Origin: Vibrio ostreicida | GTDB lineage: Bacteria; Pseudomonadota; Gammaproteobacteria; Enterobacterales; Vibrionaceae | DNA length: 59,712 nt | Assembly (NCBI RefSeq): GCF_013074385.2 | Contig: NZ_JABEYA020000020.1 | Location: 1-59,712 of the forward strand | Direction: 5' to 3' | Shown: positions 15,168 to 24,694 of the stretch, in pieces | How the letters are laid out: every line of letters starts with the position of its first letter | How positions within the stretch are numbered: position 1 is the stretch's first letter | Translations under genes and position numbers: made by a program | Notes under the pieces: generated by a model | Seen by the model: only the letters and a program-made list of their open reading frames with translations | The model's database searches: none | What the model was told of the DNA's origin: nothing

Positions 15168-17288
15168 TTGTATCTGTTCGATAGCCTAAAAGACGTTGCC
15201 CAAGAATACCTATCAGAGCCTCAAGTTGAGGCTCTGCGTCAATCTTATGTGGTAGCGAAAAATGCCCATGAAGGGCAGACCCGCTCAAGCGGTGAACCTT
15301 ATATTATCCATCCGGTGGCCGTCGCCCGTATTCTGGCTGAAATGCGCCTTGATATTGAAACCCTTCAAGCCGCACTCCTTCACGATGTTATAGAAGATAC
15401 CGAAGCGACTAAAGAAGAGCTCGAGTCTCAGTTCGGCACCACTGTCGCTGAATTGGTTGATGGCGTATCCAAACTGGATAAACTTAAGTTTCGTGATCGC
15501 AAAGAAGCTCAGGCTGAAAACTTCCGTAAAATGGTCCTTGCCATGGTGCAAGACATTCGGGTTATTCTTATCAAACTGGCAGACCGTACGCACAACATGC
15601 GCACCTTAGGTGCTTTGCGTGCGGATAAAAAACGCCGAATCGCCCGAGAGACACTGGAAATTTATTCACCGTTGGCGCATCGTCTGGGTATTCACAATAT
15701 AAAGACTGAGCTTGAAGAACTCGGCTTTGAAGCGCTCTACCCCAATCGCTATCGCGTATTGAAAGAGGTCGTCCGCTCTGCTCGTGGCAACCGTAAAGAA
15801 ATGATTCAGCGTATTCATGATGAAATCGAAGGGCGCCTAGAAGATGTGGCTTTAAAAGCCCGAGTACTTGGCCGTGAGAAAAACCTTTATTCCATCTATA
15901 ACAAGATGAAAACAAAGGAACAACGCTTTCACACCATTATGGATATTTATGCTTTCCGTGTGGTCGTCGAAGAAGCCGATACTTGTTACCGTGCACTGGG
16001 TCAAGTTCATGGACTGTATAAACCCCGTCCCGGTCGTATGAAAGATTACATTGCGGTCCCAAAAGCCAACGGTTATCAATCGCTGCATACCTCCATGGTC
16101 GGTCCGCACGGTGTCCCTGTCGAGGTACAGATCCGGACAGAAGATATGGATCAAATGGCCGACAAAGGCGTCGCCGCCCACTGGTCTTACAAAGGCAAGG
16201 GTGACCGTACTGGCACCACAGCACAAGTTAAGGCTCAGCGCTGGATGCAAAGCCTACTTGAGTTGCAACAAAGTGCGGGGAACTCCTTTGAGTTCATCGA
16301 AAACGTTAAGTCGGATCTCTTTCCTGATGAAATTTACGTTTTTACCCCTAAGGGCCGCATTGTGGAATTGCCTGTTGGCGCAACAGCGGTTGACTTCGCA
16401 TATGCTGTGCATACCGATGTCGGTAATACGTGTGTTGGGGCCAGAGTTGACCGCAACCCTTACCCACTCAGTAAGGCACTTAAAAACGGCCAAACGATTG
16501 AAATCATTAGTGCTCCGGGCGCTCGTCCTAACGCCGCTTGGCTCAATTATGTCGTCACCTCTCGGGCACGGACCAAAATTCGTCAAGTGTTGAAAACCAT
16601 GCGACGTGAAGAGTCAGTGACACTGGGTCGCCGATTACTGAACCATGCACTGGGAGACTTGTCGTTGTCGGATATTGACGAAGACAACATTAGCCATGTG
16701 CTCACTGACCTCAAAATTGATAGCGTTGAAGATCTGCTCGCCGCGCTTGGGCTCGGTGAATTAATGAGTATCGTGATTGCTCGTCGTTTATTGGGTGATG
16801 CCGATGAACTGACTCAATCCGAACCCTCAGACAGCAGCCATAATAAGAAATTACCTATTCGCGGCGCAGAAGGGCTTCTGCTGACTTTTGCCAACTGTTG
16901 TCATCCGATCCCTGATGACCACATTATCGCTCATGTCTCTCCGGGACGTGGTTTGGTCGTTCACCGCGAAACCTGTCCAAATGTGAGGGGTTATCAAAGA
17001 GAACCTGACAAATACATGGCCGTTGAATGGTCAGCAAACTATGATCAGGAATTCATTACCGAACTGTATGTCGATGTACATAATCGTCAAGGCGCACTGG
17101 CTGAATTGACCAACGTTATTTCAAATACGGGCTCAAATATTCATGGTCTGTCTACCGAAGAAAAAGATGGTCGTCTGTATACTGTCACCGTTCTTTTAAC
17201 AACCAAAGACCGAATACACCTTGCGGGCATTATGAGAAAGATAAAAGCGATGCCGCACACGTTAAAAGTCCGTCGCCGAAAAAATTAA
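15168..17288 (+). CDS. spoT: Bifunctional (p)ppGpp synthetase/hydrolase SpoT
   Basis: A 706-residue RelA/SpoT homologue that starts at TTG, as in E. coli spoT. Order of domains: HD hydrolase with His72-Asp73 in LLHDVIEDT, synthetase domain with the RMKD loop of bifunctional enzymes (GRMKDYIAVPK) and GYQSLHT, TGS domain (DEIYVFTPKGRIVELP), a zinc-finger/helical segment with NCCHPIPDDHI, and a C-terminal ACT domain (FITELYVDVHNRQGALAELT). It degrades and, to a lesser extent, makes ppGpp in response to starvation for carbon, fatty acid or iron. It lies 40 bases after rpoZ. Confidence 0.97.
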   Translation: MYLFDSLKDVAQEYLSEPQVEALRQSYVVAKNAHEGQTRSSGEPYIIHPVAVARILAEMRLDIETLQAALLHDVIEDTEATKEELESQFGTTVAELVDGVSKLDKLKFRDRKEAQAENFRKMVLAMVQDIRVILIKLADRTHNMRTLGALRADKKRRIARETLEIYSPLAHRLGIHNIKTELEELGFEALYPNRYRVLKEVVRSARGNRKEMIQRIHDEIEGRLEDVALKARVLGREKNLYSIYNKMKTKEQRFHTIMDIYAFRVVVEEADTCYRALGQVHGLYKPRPGRMKDYIAVPKANGYQSLHTSMVGPHGVPVEVQIRTEDMDQMADKGVAAHWSYKGKGDRTGTTAQVKAQRWMQSLLELQQSAGNSFEFIENVKSDLFPDEIYVFTPKGRIVELPVGATAVDFAYAVHTDVGNTCVGARVDRNPYPLSKALKNGQTIEIISAPGARPNAAWLNYVVTSRARTKIRQVLKTMRREESVTLGRRLLNHALGDLSLSDIDEDNISHVLTDLKIDSVEDLLAALGLGELMSIVIARRLLGDADELTQSEPSDSSHNKKLPIRGAEGLLLTFANCCHPIPDDHIIAHVSPGRGLVVHRETCPNVRGYQREPDKYMAVEWSANYDQEFITELYVDVHNRQGALAELTNVISNTGSNIHGLSTEEKDGRLYTVTVLLTTKDRIHLAGIMRKIKAMPHTLKVRRRKN

Positions 17289-17304
17289 CCTAATTTCCAA
17301 TAGC

Positions 17305-17340
17305 ATGCCCTTGAAATGCGTTATTTCAAGGGCATTTATT
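17305..17340 (+). terminator. Strong hairpin between spoT and trmH
   Basis: A 13-bp perfect stem (17305-17317 with 17323-17335) and 5-base loop GCGTT, followed by the T-rich TTATTTGA. It could be a partial terminator or an mRNA-processing site separating spoT from trmH-recG. It lies 12-17 bases before the trmH start, so read-through transcripts would carry it close to the ribosome binding site. Confidence 0.55.
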
Positions 17341-17351
17341 TGATGATAACT

Positions 17352-18035
17352 ATGAACTTAGATCGTTATAACCGGATTCAGCAGGTATTAAAATCTCGCC
17401 AAGCTGATTTGACCTTCTGTCTGGAAGATGTTCACAAGCCCAATAACGTCTCAGCGGTAATAAGAACGGCTGACGCTACGGGTATCCACAAAATTCATGC
17501 CGTCTGGCCAAACAGTATACGTACGCTCAGTCATACATCTGCTGGAGCACGAAACTGGGTTGAAGTCGAAACCCACAACACGATCAACGATGCCGTCCAG
17601 ACTTTCAAAAAACAGGGCATGCAAGTCCTAGTCACTAACCTATCTGAGCAAGCCGTAGACTTTCGTCACATTGATTACACGAAACCGACCGCGGTGATCA
17701 TTGGTAATGAAAAAGTCGGCGCGTCAGACACCGTCAAACAACTTGCGGACCAAGACATTATGATCCCCATGATGGGTATGGTGCAATCGCTCAATGTTTC
17801 TGTAGCCAGTGCCGTCATCATGTATGAAGCCCAGCGCCAGCGCCAAGCCGCAGGCATGTATGACCACCAATCCAGTCAATTACCCCAAGAGGATATCCAC
17901 CGTATTCTTTTCGAACGCGGACACCCCGTACTGGCCAAAGTCGCACAACGAAAAGGCCTGCCCTACCCGCCGCTGGATCACCACGGGCAAATTATTGCCC
18001 CCGATTCTTGGTGGAAAGAAATGCAGAACAGGTAA
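17352..18035 (+). CDS. trmH: tRNA (guanosine(18)-2'-O)-methyltransferase TrmH
   Basis: A 227-residue SPOUT methyltransferase that puts a 2'-O-methyl group on G18 of tRNA. SPOUT motifs: VHKPNNVSAVIRTADATG near the N terminus with the catalytic arginine, VIIGNEKVGAS, and the knot segment IPMMGMVQSLNVSVA. I start at MNLDRYNR (17352) because this matches the family start and avoids translating through the hairpin just upstream. Confidence 0.94.
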   Translation: MNLDRYNRIQQVLKSRQADLTFCLEDVHKPNNVSAVIRTADATGIHKIHAVWPNSIRTLSHTSAGARNWVEVETHNTINDAVQTFKKQGMQVLVTNLSEQAVDFRHIDYTKPTAVIIGNEKVGASDTVKQLADQDIMIPMMGMVQSLNVSVASAVIMYEAQRQRQAAGMYDHQSSQLPQEDIHRILFERGHPVLAKVAQRKGLPYPPLDHHGQIIAPDSWWKEMQNR

Positions 18036-18163
18036 ATTCCAAGATCCGCGCTAACATTCGACCTAACACCCATGTTATTTTTCCTCAGATAACTTTTCCT
18101 GTACAAATACACAGCTCGGTGGTTAACTATCGTTAATGTGTTGATCGAACGAAACGTTTTGTT

Positions 18164-20242
18164 ATGTCCCAGCTTTTATCTGCGATTCCTCTCTCTTCTC
18201 TGACTGGTGTCGGTGCCAAAGTAGCTGAAAAACTATCCAAAATCGGGCTCAATTCCGTTCAGGACTTACTGTTTCACCTTCCCCTTCGTTATGAAGATCG
18301 CACAAGACTCTACCCTATCGTCAAACTGCATCCGGGTCTTTGGGCAGCCGTACAGGGTCAAGTGATGAGCGTCGACACACTCTTTGGCAAACGCAAGATG
18401 CTTACGGTAAAACTCAGCGATGGCAATGGCTCTTTGACACTCAGATTTTTTAATTTCACTGCTGCCATGAAAAACAACTTTAGCGAAGGCAAAACCGTCC
18501 ACGTATTTGGTGAAATTAAGCGCGGCAGCTTTGGGCTGGAAATCATTCACCCAGACTACAAATTCTGCGAACTGAATCCTGCGGCTGAGGTTGAACAAAA
18601 TTTAACTCCCGTGTATCCGACCACCGATGGACTGCGCCAAATCACCTTGCGTAACTTAACCGACCAAGCACTTGAACTTCTCAAAAAAGCAGCCGTCAAT
18701 GAACTCCTTCCCAACGGGCTCTATGACCAGCAAGTTACCTTGGTCAACGCTCTCAATACCATCCATCGACCGCCGCCGGAGATCAATCTAGAGGTATTCG
18801 AACAAGGCAAACATCCGACTCAAATTCGATTGATTATGGAAGAGTTGCTCGCTCAAAACCTCTCCATGCTACTGATTCGGAGTAAAGGGAAACAAGATAC
18901 CGCCTTGCCATTGACAGAGTGCCATCAACTCAAAGAAACGTTATTGGCACAATTACCTTTTTCTCCAACTCAGGCCCAGTCTCGCGTTGTCAGAGAAATT
19001 GAACAGGATCTCAGCAAACCTCATCCAATGATGCGTCTTGTTCAGGGTGATGTCGGCTCAGGCAAGACTTTGGTGGCTGCAATGGCAGCAATACGCGCTC
19101 TAGAGCACGGGCATCAGGTGGCCCTCATGGCCCCAACCGAGTTACTCGCTGAGCAACATGCTTTAACTTTCTCCCAGTGGCTTGAGCCCATGGGGTTAAA
19201 TGTCGGTTGGCTGGCTGGCAAACTCAAGGGTAAGGCCAAGCAATCAGAACTGGCAAAAATTGCCAGTGGCGAAGCCCAGATGGTCGTCGGGACACATGCC
19301 TTATTTCAGGAGCATGTGACCTTTCACCATCTAGCACTGGTGATTATCGACGAACAACATAGATTCGGCGTCCACCAGCGTCTCGAATTGAGAGAAAAAG
19401 GTGAAAAACAAGGAGCCTTTCCTCATCAACTCATCATGACGGCCACGCCTATTCCTCGAACCTTAGCCATGACAGCGTATGCTGACCTCGATACGTCAGT
19501 GATCGACGAATTACCGCCCGGCCGCACCCCAATACAAACCGTAGCGATCCCAGACACCAAACGCGAAGATATTATCGAGAGAGTTCGTCACGCCTGCTTA
19601 AATGAAGGTAAGCAAGCCTATTGGGTATGTACGCTTATCGATGAGTCAGAAGTCTTAGAAGCCCAAGCCGCTGCAGATACAGCGTTAGAGCTGCAAAAAA
19701 AACTACCCGATGTAAAAATCGGTTTGGTGCACGGCAGAATGAAACCAGCCGAAAAACAAGCTGTCATGCAAGACTTTAAAAACAATGAGTTACAACTGCT
19801 GGTTGCGACCACCGTGATTGAAGTCGGTGTCGACGTACCAAACTCTAGCCTTATGATCATTGAAAACCCAGAGCGCCTCGGTTTAGCGCAACTTCATCAG
19901 CTGAGAGGGCGTGTTGGGCGGGGAGCCGTTGCGAGCCATTGTGTTCTGCTCTACCATTCTCCGTTATCCAAAACAGCTCAAAAAAGGCTTGCCGTGCTCC
20001 GAGAAAGCAATGATGGTTTTGTAATCGCTCAGCGCGACCTTGAAATCCGCGGCCCCGGCGAACTGCTCGGGACGAAACAGACAGGTTTGGCCGATTTTAA
20101 AATTGCTGACTTGGTAAGAGACCAGTACCTCATCCCTGAAGTCCAGCGTGTGGCGCGCTATATCCATGATCACTACCCGAGTCATGCTTTAGCCATTATT
20201 GACCGATGGCTGGGAGACAGAGATCTATACTCAAAAGCTTAA
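18164..20242 (+). CDS. recG: ATP-dependent DNA helicase RecG
   Basis: A 692-residue branch-migration helicase, full length. The N-terminal wedge/OB domain starts with SLTGVGAKVAEKL and YEDRT. Helicase motifs follow: Walker A GDVGSGKTLVAA, Walker B-like IIDEQHRFG, TATPIPRTLAM, and the C-terminal QLRGRVGRG. It remodels stalled replication forks and Holliday junctions. It ends 21 bases from the convergent cysQ; no terminator is evident in the gap. Confidence 0.97.
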   Translation: MSQLLSAIPLSSLTGVGAKVAEKLSKIGLNSVQDLLFHLPLRYEDRTRLYPIVKLHPGLWAAVQGQVMSVDTLFGKRKMLTVKLSDGNGSLTLRFFNFTAAMKNNFSEGKTVHVFGEIKRGSFGLEIIHPDYKFCELNPAAEVEQNLTPVYPTTDGLRQITLRNLTDQALELLKKAAVNELLPNGLYDQQVTLVNALNTIHRPPPEINLEVFEQGKHPTQIRLIMEELLAQNLSMLLIRSKGKQDTALPLTECHQLKETLLAQLPFSPTQAQSRVVREIEQDLSKPHPMMRLVQGDVGSGKTLVAAMAAIRALEHGHQVALMAPTELLAEQHALTFSQWLEPMGLNVGWLAGKLKGKAKQSELAKIASGEAQMVVGTHALFQEHVTFHHLALVIIDEQHRFGVHQRLELREKGEKQGAFPHQLIMTATPIPRTLAMTAYADLDTSVIDELPPGRTPIQTVAIPDTKREDIIERVRHACLNEGKQAYWVCTLIDESEVLEAQAAADTALELQKKLPDVKIGLVHGRMKPAEKQAVMQDFKNNELQLLVATTVIEVGVDVPNSSLMIIENPERLGLAQLHQLRGRVGRGAVASHCVLLYHSPLSKTAQKRLAVLRESNDGFVIAQRDLEIRGPGELLGTKQTGLADFKIADLVRDQYLIPEVQRVARYIHDHYPSHALAIIDRWLGDRDLYSKA

Positions 20243-20263
20243 ACAATGAGCGTTATGATTGGT

Positions 20264-21091
20264 TCAGCCCTTGACCTGTAAAATATCATCCCACGGCAGG
20301 TTTTCATCACCGAGAACAATAAAGTTTGGGTTTTCTAGTGTGTCTCGTTCATTGTAGGACAAAGGTTCTAAACGAGTACTCAGTATGCGTCCTCCCGCTT
20401 CCTCAACAATGCACTGAGTCGCAGCCGTGTCCCACTCACCGGTTGGTCCGATACGAAGATAACAATCCACCGCCCCTTCAGCCACTAAACAGGCCTTGAG
20501 CGCCGCTGAGCCTAATGGCACCAAGTCATAATTCCAAGCACTGCTCATGCGTTTGCTCACGCAGTTGATGTCTTGTCTTCGGCTGATCGCAATCGCGATA
20601 GGATGCGCTGGGCCATCATGGTGATGGGTCTTGATCCTGACATTCCCGCTCATGTCAGGTATCTTCCAAGCGCCTTTATCTTTATAAGCATAATAGGTCA
20701 CCCCCGAGGTAGGACCGTACACCACTCCCATAATCGGCTGATGATCTTCGACTAAGGCGATAATGGTGGCAAAATCACCACTACGCGCAAGAAATTCCTG
20801 TGTCCCATCGAGGGGATCAACCAGCCAGTAACGAGACCACTGAGAACGCTTATCAAGGCTAATATCGGCGTCTTCCTCGGATAAAACAGGTATGTCTGGT
20901 GTTAAAACTGAGAGTTGTTCAAGGATGAGCTTGTGCGCTGCAATGTCTGCACTCGTCACAGGCGTTTCATCGCTCTTAGTATAAGATTGATACTCTTTTT
21001 TTTCGTAGATATCGAGAATCAACTGCCCTGCAGAGCGGGCGATATCGATAACAGCGGGCAAATGTTGAGAAAGGTCTTTGTTCATTGGCAT
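20264..21091 (-). CDS. cysQ: 3'(2'),5'-bisphosphate nucleotidase CysQ
   Basis: At 275 residues. Hydrolyses 3'-phosphoadenosine 5'-phosphate to AMP, clearing a by-product of sulfate assimilation. The inositol-monophosphatase motifs are LSEEDAD, WLVDPLDGTQEF (Li+/Mg2+ site) and EWDTAATQCIVEEAGG. Start could be codon 1 or codon 3. It lies 22 bases after the nudE stop on the same strand, so cysQ and nudE are probably cotranscribed. Confidence 0.93.
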   Translation of the reverse strand: MPMNKDLSQHLPAVIDIARSAGQLILDIYEKKEYQSYTKSDETPVTSADIAAHKLILEQLSVLTPDIPVLSEEDADISLDKRSQWSRYWLVDPLDGTQEFLARSGDFATIIALVEDHQPIMGVVYGPTSGVTYYAYKDKGAWKIPDMSGNVRIKTHHHDGPAHPIAIAISRRQDINCVSKRMSSAWNYDLVPLGSAALKACLVAEGAVDCYLRIGPTGEWDTAATQCIVEEAGGRILSTRLEPLSYNERDTLENPNFIVLGDENLPWDDILQVKG

Positions 21092-21113
21092 AATCCTTCA
21101 CACTCTCCATGCA

Positions 21114-21662
21114 TCATGGTGTTAGAATCCGCAAAGCGAGCATCAACGCGGTAATACTACGCGCCTCACAAAAATCGAGGTGGTTCAACAGCTCTTGAGC
21201 CTGAGAAAGTGGCCAACGAATTACTTCCAGAGGTTCTGGCTCATCCCCTTCCAGTTGCTCTGAGTATAGGTCTTCTGCAATAAACAGGGTCATTTTGCTT
21301 GAAAAATAAGACGGGGCAAGAATGACCTCTTTGAGCGGTGTCAGGGTGCGGGCCCCCAAACCAATTTCTTCTTTCAGCTCTCGATTTGCGGCCTGAACGG
21401 GCAATTCACCTTCGTCCACTAATCCTTTGGGGAAACCAAGCTCGTAGCGCTCTGTACCCGCCGCATACTCTCGGACGAGCAAGATATCGCCCTCAGAGGT
21501 GACAGGGACCATCATGACGGCGCTGCGCCCACTGGGCTTCATTCGCTCATAAGTACGCTCAACACCATTGCTGAATCGTAAGTCGAGCGTTTCAATGGCA
21601 AACAGCTTTGATCGAGCAACAATCTGTTTTGCTAATATTTCTGGTGGATTACGTTTAGCCAC
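21114..21662 (-). CDS. nudE: ADP compounds hydrolase NudE (Nudix)
   Basis: A 182-residue Nudix hydrolase. The Nudix box G-x5-E-x7-REUxEExGU is perfect: GLVDEGELPVQAANRELKEEIG. It cleaves ADP-ribose, Ap3A and NADH in the E. coli enzyme. The position next to cysQ and nfuA matches the Vibrio backbone. Confidence 0.92.
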   Translation of the reverse strand: MAKRNPPEILAKQIVARSKLFAIETLDLRFSNGVERTYERMKPSGRSAVMMVPVTSEGDILLVREYAAGTERYELGFPKGLVDEGELPVQAANRELKEEIGLGARTLTPLKEVILAPSYFSSKMTLFIAEDLYSEQLEGDEPEPLEVIRWPLSQAQELLNHLDFCEARSITALMLALRILTP

Positions 21663-21723
21663 GGGTTGACTCCTTTCACCTAAACAGCGTCTTTAATATA
21701 TGAGAAACTCTCTGCTTTTAAAA

Positions 21724-21756
21724 CAAAAAAAGGGCTGACTCTATTCGCCAACCCCT
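21724..21756 (-). terminator. Terminator of nfuA
   Basis: On the minus strand GGGTTGGC pairs, with two wobbles, to GTCAGCCC and is followed by a run of seven T. It lies about 40 bases after the nfuA stop. Confidence 0.65.
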
Positions 21757-21794
21757 TCTATTCCATATGGTTAAAATGACTGATCGCTCAGAGA

Positions 21795-22382
21795 TCAGTA
21801 GTAAGAATGTTCACCACGATCGTGTTCAGTGGCATCACGAACCGCGGTCAACTCTCCTTCGAATTGCTGGAGCATTTCTTTTTCGATGCCTTCTTTTAAA
21901 GTCACATCAACCATAGAACAACCATTACAACCGCCACCGAACGCCACAATCGCCACGCCGTCATCGGTAATTTCAACTAAACTGACGTGCCCACCATGGC
22001 CAGCAAGCTGCGGGTTAACCTGAGTTTGGATGACGTATTCAACACGTTCAACCAAAGGGGCATCTTCAGACACTTTGCGCATTTTTGCATTGGGGGCCTT
22101 CAACGTCAGTTGAGAACCCATTTTATCGGTAACAAAGTCAATTTCGGCTTCTTCAAGAAATGGCAAGCTCAGCTCATCAACATAAGCAGCAAGCGCCTCA
22201 TATTCAAAAAGAGTATCGGTTGCTTCTACGGCTTCAGGTGGACAATATGACACACCACACTCTGCATTCTGAGTGCCTGGGTTGACCACGAATACGCGGA
22301 TATTTGTCCCTTCTGGCTGCTGACTCAGCAGGTTAGCAAAATGCTTTTGGGCAGTTTCTGTAATAGTAATAGGATTTGACAC
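21795..22382 (-). CDS. nfuA: Fe-S biogenesis protein NfuA
   Basis: A 195-residue two-domain protein. An N-terminal degenerate A-type scaffold domain (ITITETAQKHFANLL) is fused to a NifU-like domain with Cys152 and Cys155 in GGGCNGCSMVDVTLKEG, which hold a bridging 4Fe-4S cluster. It delivers clusters under stress or iron shortage. Full length. Confidence 0.96.
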   Translation of the reverse strand: MSNPITITETAQKHFANLLSQQPEGTNIRVFVVNPGTQNAECGVSYCPPEAVEATDTLFEYEALAAYVDELSLPFLEEAEIDFVTDKMGSQLTLKAPNAKMRKVSEDAPLVERVEYVIQTQVNPQLAGHGGHVSLVEITDDGVAIVAFGGGCNGCSMVDVTLKEGIEKEMLQQFEGELTAVRDATEHDRGEHSYY

Positions 22383-22476
22383 GACGAATACCTGAGTCTT
22401 TTTATAGGCTATTTAAGCACCATTCTACTCCTGATTTTTTCAAGATCTAGCCTTTTCCGTGCAAAAGCGACCCACT

Positions 22477-23199
22477 CTATCGACTCTTGGGTTCTGACGT
22501 CCGACAAATGCAGTAAATATCAACGATCTTCACCCCTGACTGGTAGAGAAGAGGGCATAATTGTTCCACCGTACTCCCCGTAGTTAAGACATCATCAACA
22601 ATCGCGACGTGTTCTGCATTGATTGACTTGCGTAAACAAAATGCCTCATGCAAATTCTTTACCCGTTGTTTTCGGCCCATACCTTGCTGTTTCACCGTCG
22701 CTTTAGTCTTACGAAACACCGCTTCACATTTCACGCCCAACCCCTTGGAAATATGCCAAGCCAAATGCTGACTTTGATTGTAACCACGCCAACAATAACG
22801 CCGCCAGTGTAACGGAACAAAAGTGACCATGTCGGGTTTCCTATCAATGACGGGGAGCAGTAAACTGGACAAGGTTTTGGCATGCCAATACTGCCCCCCA
22901 TCTTTGAGGCGATGCACATAGCGAGATAAGGGGGCTTGATATTCTCCCACACAATACAACCGAGACCAGAGCGGCTTGTTCAGCAAACATTGGCCACAAT
23001 GCCGAACCACAGCATGAGTCGCCAACCCACAACATTGACAGCGTGGCTGCGATGAAAAATAAGCAAGGCATGCGGCACAAAAGACTGAGCCTGCCAAATC
23101 GGGTTCAACAGGTAAACGACATAAACCACAGTGATTTGGCAGTACTTTAGCGGTGAGTTTATTGACCCATTCAGTTAACATAGGCTCATCTTCTGACAA
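22477..23199 (-). CDS. comF: ComF family protein (DNA-uptake-associated, PRTase fold)
   Basis: At 240 residues. The N terminus has several paired cysteines (CGLC, CAAC, CQCC, CGQC), suggesting zinc binding. The C terminus is a phosphoribosyltransferase-like domain with VAIVDDVLTTGSTVEQL. ComF-family proteins support DNA transformation in competent bacteria, Vibrio included. It is divergent from bioH across a 39-base gap. Confidence 0.88.
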   Translation of the reverse strand: MSEDEPMLTEWVNKLTAKVLPNHCGLCRLPVEPDLAGSVFCAACLAYFSSQPRCQCCGLATHAVVRHCGQCLLNKPLWSRLYCVGEYQAPLSRYVHRLKDGGQYWHAKTLSSLLLPVIDRKPDMVTFVPLHWRRYCWRGYNQSQHLAWHISKGLGVKCEAVFRKTKATVKQQGMGRKQRVKNLHEAFCLRKSINAEHVAIVDDVLTTGSTVEQLCPLLYQSGVKIVDIYCICRTSEPKSR

Positions 23200-23238
23200 A
23201 CAAGCAACTAATTTACCAAGTTAGGCTGGATTAAAATA

Positions 23239-24036
23239 ATGGAAAAAGTGGGGAAAGATAACCGCAACCCGTCAACGCTTTATTGGCAATCAAAAGGGCA
23301 AGGGGCTGATCTGATTTTGGTGCATGGCTGGGGAATCAACAGCGCAGTTTGGGATCAAACCATTGAACGACTTTGCCAATCATACCGAGTTCACGTGGTG
23401 GATTTACCCGGCTTTGGTCATAGCCATCATCACCATTTTAATTCCATGGAACATTTGGCAGAGTTGGTTCTCGAACAGGCTCCTGAGCGCGCCATTTGGC
23501 TCGGTTGGTCATTAGGCGGCCTTTTGGCAACGCATATTGCCTTACACTATCCCACTCGGGTGGCTAAACTTATCACCGTTGCTAGCTCCCCTAGATTTGC
23601 CGCAGAGAAGAAATGGAGAGGCATTCAACCTAACGTTTTAACATCATTCACGGATCAACTAGTGGCTGATTTTCAGTCGACCATAAACAATTTTATGTCA
23701 CTTCAAGCCTTAGGCAGCCCCTCTGCCCGTCAGGATATAAAACATTTAAAACGATCAGTGTTGACACGGCCGCTGCCCAATCCAAGAGCGCTGCATACCG
23801 GGCTGCAATTACTCGCGAATACCGACTACCGCGAAGCCCTTTCTTCAGTGTCCATTCCCACTTTGCGATTATACGGACGTCTTGATGGGCTCGTGCCCGT
23901 TGGCGTGGCCAAAGCGGTAGATGCACTGATGCCAAACAGTGAAAGTTACGTATTCAACGCTTCTTCCCATGCCCCTTTCATTACTGAGTTAGACGATTTT
24001 TGTCAGCAGGTCGCTCAATTTTCATCTTCAAGTTAA
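23239..24036 (+). CDS. bioH: Pimeloyl-[ACP] methyl ester esterase BioH
   Basis: A 265-residue alpha/beta hydrolase. The nucleophile elbow is GWSLGG with Ser91; the acid follows in YGRLDGLVPV and the histidine in NASSHAPF. HGWGINSAVWDQ supplies the oxyanion hole. It cleaves the methyl ester of pimeloyl-ACP at the end of the BioC-BioH route to the biotin precursor. The N terminus is about nine residues longer than E. coli BioH, so a slightly later start is possible. Confidence 0.93.
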   Translation: MEKVGKDNRNPSTLYWQSKGQGADLILVHGWGINSAVWDQTIERLCQSYRVHVVDLPGFGHSHHHHFNSMEHLAELVLEQAPERAIWLGWSLGGLLATHIALHYPTRVAKLITVASSPRFAAEKKWRGIQPNVLTSFTDQLVADFQSTINNFMSLQALGSPSARQDIKHLKRSVLTRPLPNPRALHTGLQLLANTDYREALSSVSIPTLRLYGRLDGLVPVGVAKAVDALMPNSESYVFNASSHAPFITELDDFCQQVAQFSSSS

Positions 24037-24147
24037 CAAAAAATTCACACGTGATACTAAAATTTTGATCCAAGAGGTCGATATATAATCAAGTCAGGAG
24101 GATGCGTTTACGTTGCAGACCTTGGCTGGGCGTAAGGAGGTTAAGCG

Positions 24148-24621
24148 ATGCTCGTCTCACCTACGAACGTGAGTGTGCCGCTGATCGCCCCATCGGTTAA
24201 TGTGCAAACGGAGCAAGCCGCCAGAGACAACAAAGTCCGCGAGCCGGTGACTCCCACTGTCGCTTTAGCCAAAAGTAACGCTGAACGTAAAGTGAAAGCC
24301 GACGATAAGAGGCGCAGGCAATCGTCATGGGATCCGGCAGAGCACCCAAGCTATGAAACCGGTGAGCAAGTCGAAGACGTCGATGCCAATTATTTGGAAG
24401 ATCCTCAAGATACCCTTAACAGGATTTTCCAGTTGATTGCTCTGGAAAGCTACAGTCAGGATCAGGGCAAAGGTTACGCCATGCGTTTTCGGTTACCAGC
24501 ACACATAATTGATGCGGCGATAACAGAAGGTAAAATGGCCAAACGCAGAACCGTGATTAAGTTCCATTATGGTCATGCGATTGCCCCTCACACCCCGTCA
24601 GATGTGATTGCGGTACTTTAG
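24148..24621 (+). CDS. Conserved Vibrionaceae hypothetical protein
   Basis: A 157-residue protein whose function I do not recognise. The first 95 residues are polar and probably disordered (KKxx-rich, KVKADDKRRRQSSWDP). The remainder, from YLEDPQDTLNRIFQLIALESYSQDQG onward, looks like a small folded domain. No signal peptide, no membrane segment, no catalytic motif. TAAGGAGG six bases before the ATG makes translation likely. The position between bioH and tex is one where Vibrio genomes carry a hypothetical gene, as far as I recall. Confidence 0.75.
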   Translation: MLVSPTNVSVPLIAPSVNVQTEQAARDNKVREPVTPTVALAKSNAERKVKADDKRRRQSSWDPAEHPSYETGEQVEDVDANYLEDPQDTLNRIFQLIALESYSQDQGKGYAMRFRLPAHIIDAAITEGKMAKRRTVIKFHYGHAIAPHTPSDVIAVL

Positions 24622-24646
24622 TACTTAAATGCTCTGATGTAATAAT

Positions 24647-24679
24647 AAAAAATCCCCGCTGAATTAGCGGGGATTTTTT
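24647..24679. terminator. Bidirectional terminator between the hypothetical gene and tex
   Basis: A 14-bp perfect stem (AAAAAATCCCCGCT at 24647-24660 with its complement at 24666-24679) and loop GAATT. A and T runs on both sides make it work for the two convergent genes. Confidence 0.9.
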
Positions 24680-24694
24680 ATTGGTGTTTTATCG

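Noticed and set aside
24102..24200. 32-codon frame starting within an AGGAGG upstream of the hypothetical gene
   Set aside because: The purine run abuts the ATG and is too close to act as its Shine-Dalgarno; the frame overlaps the better-supported gene.
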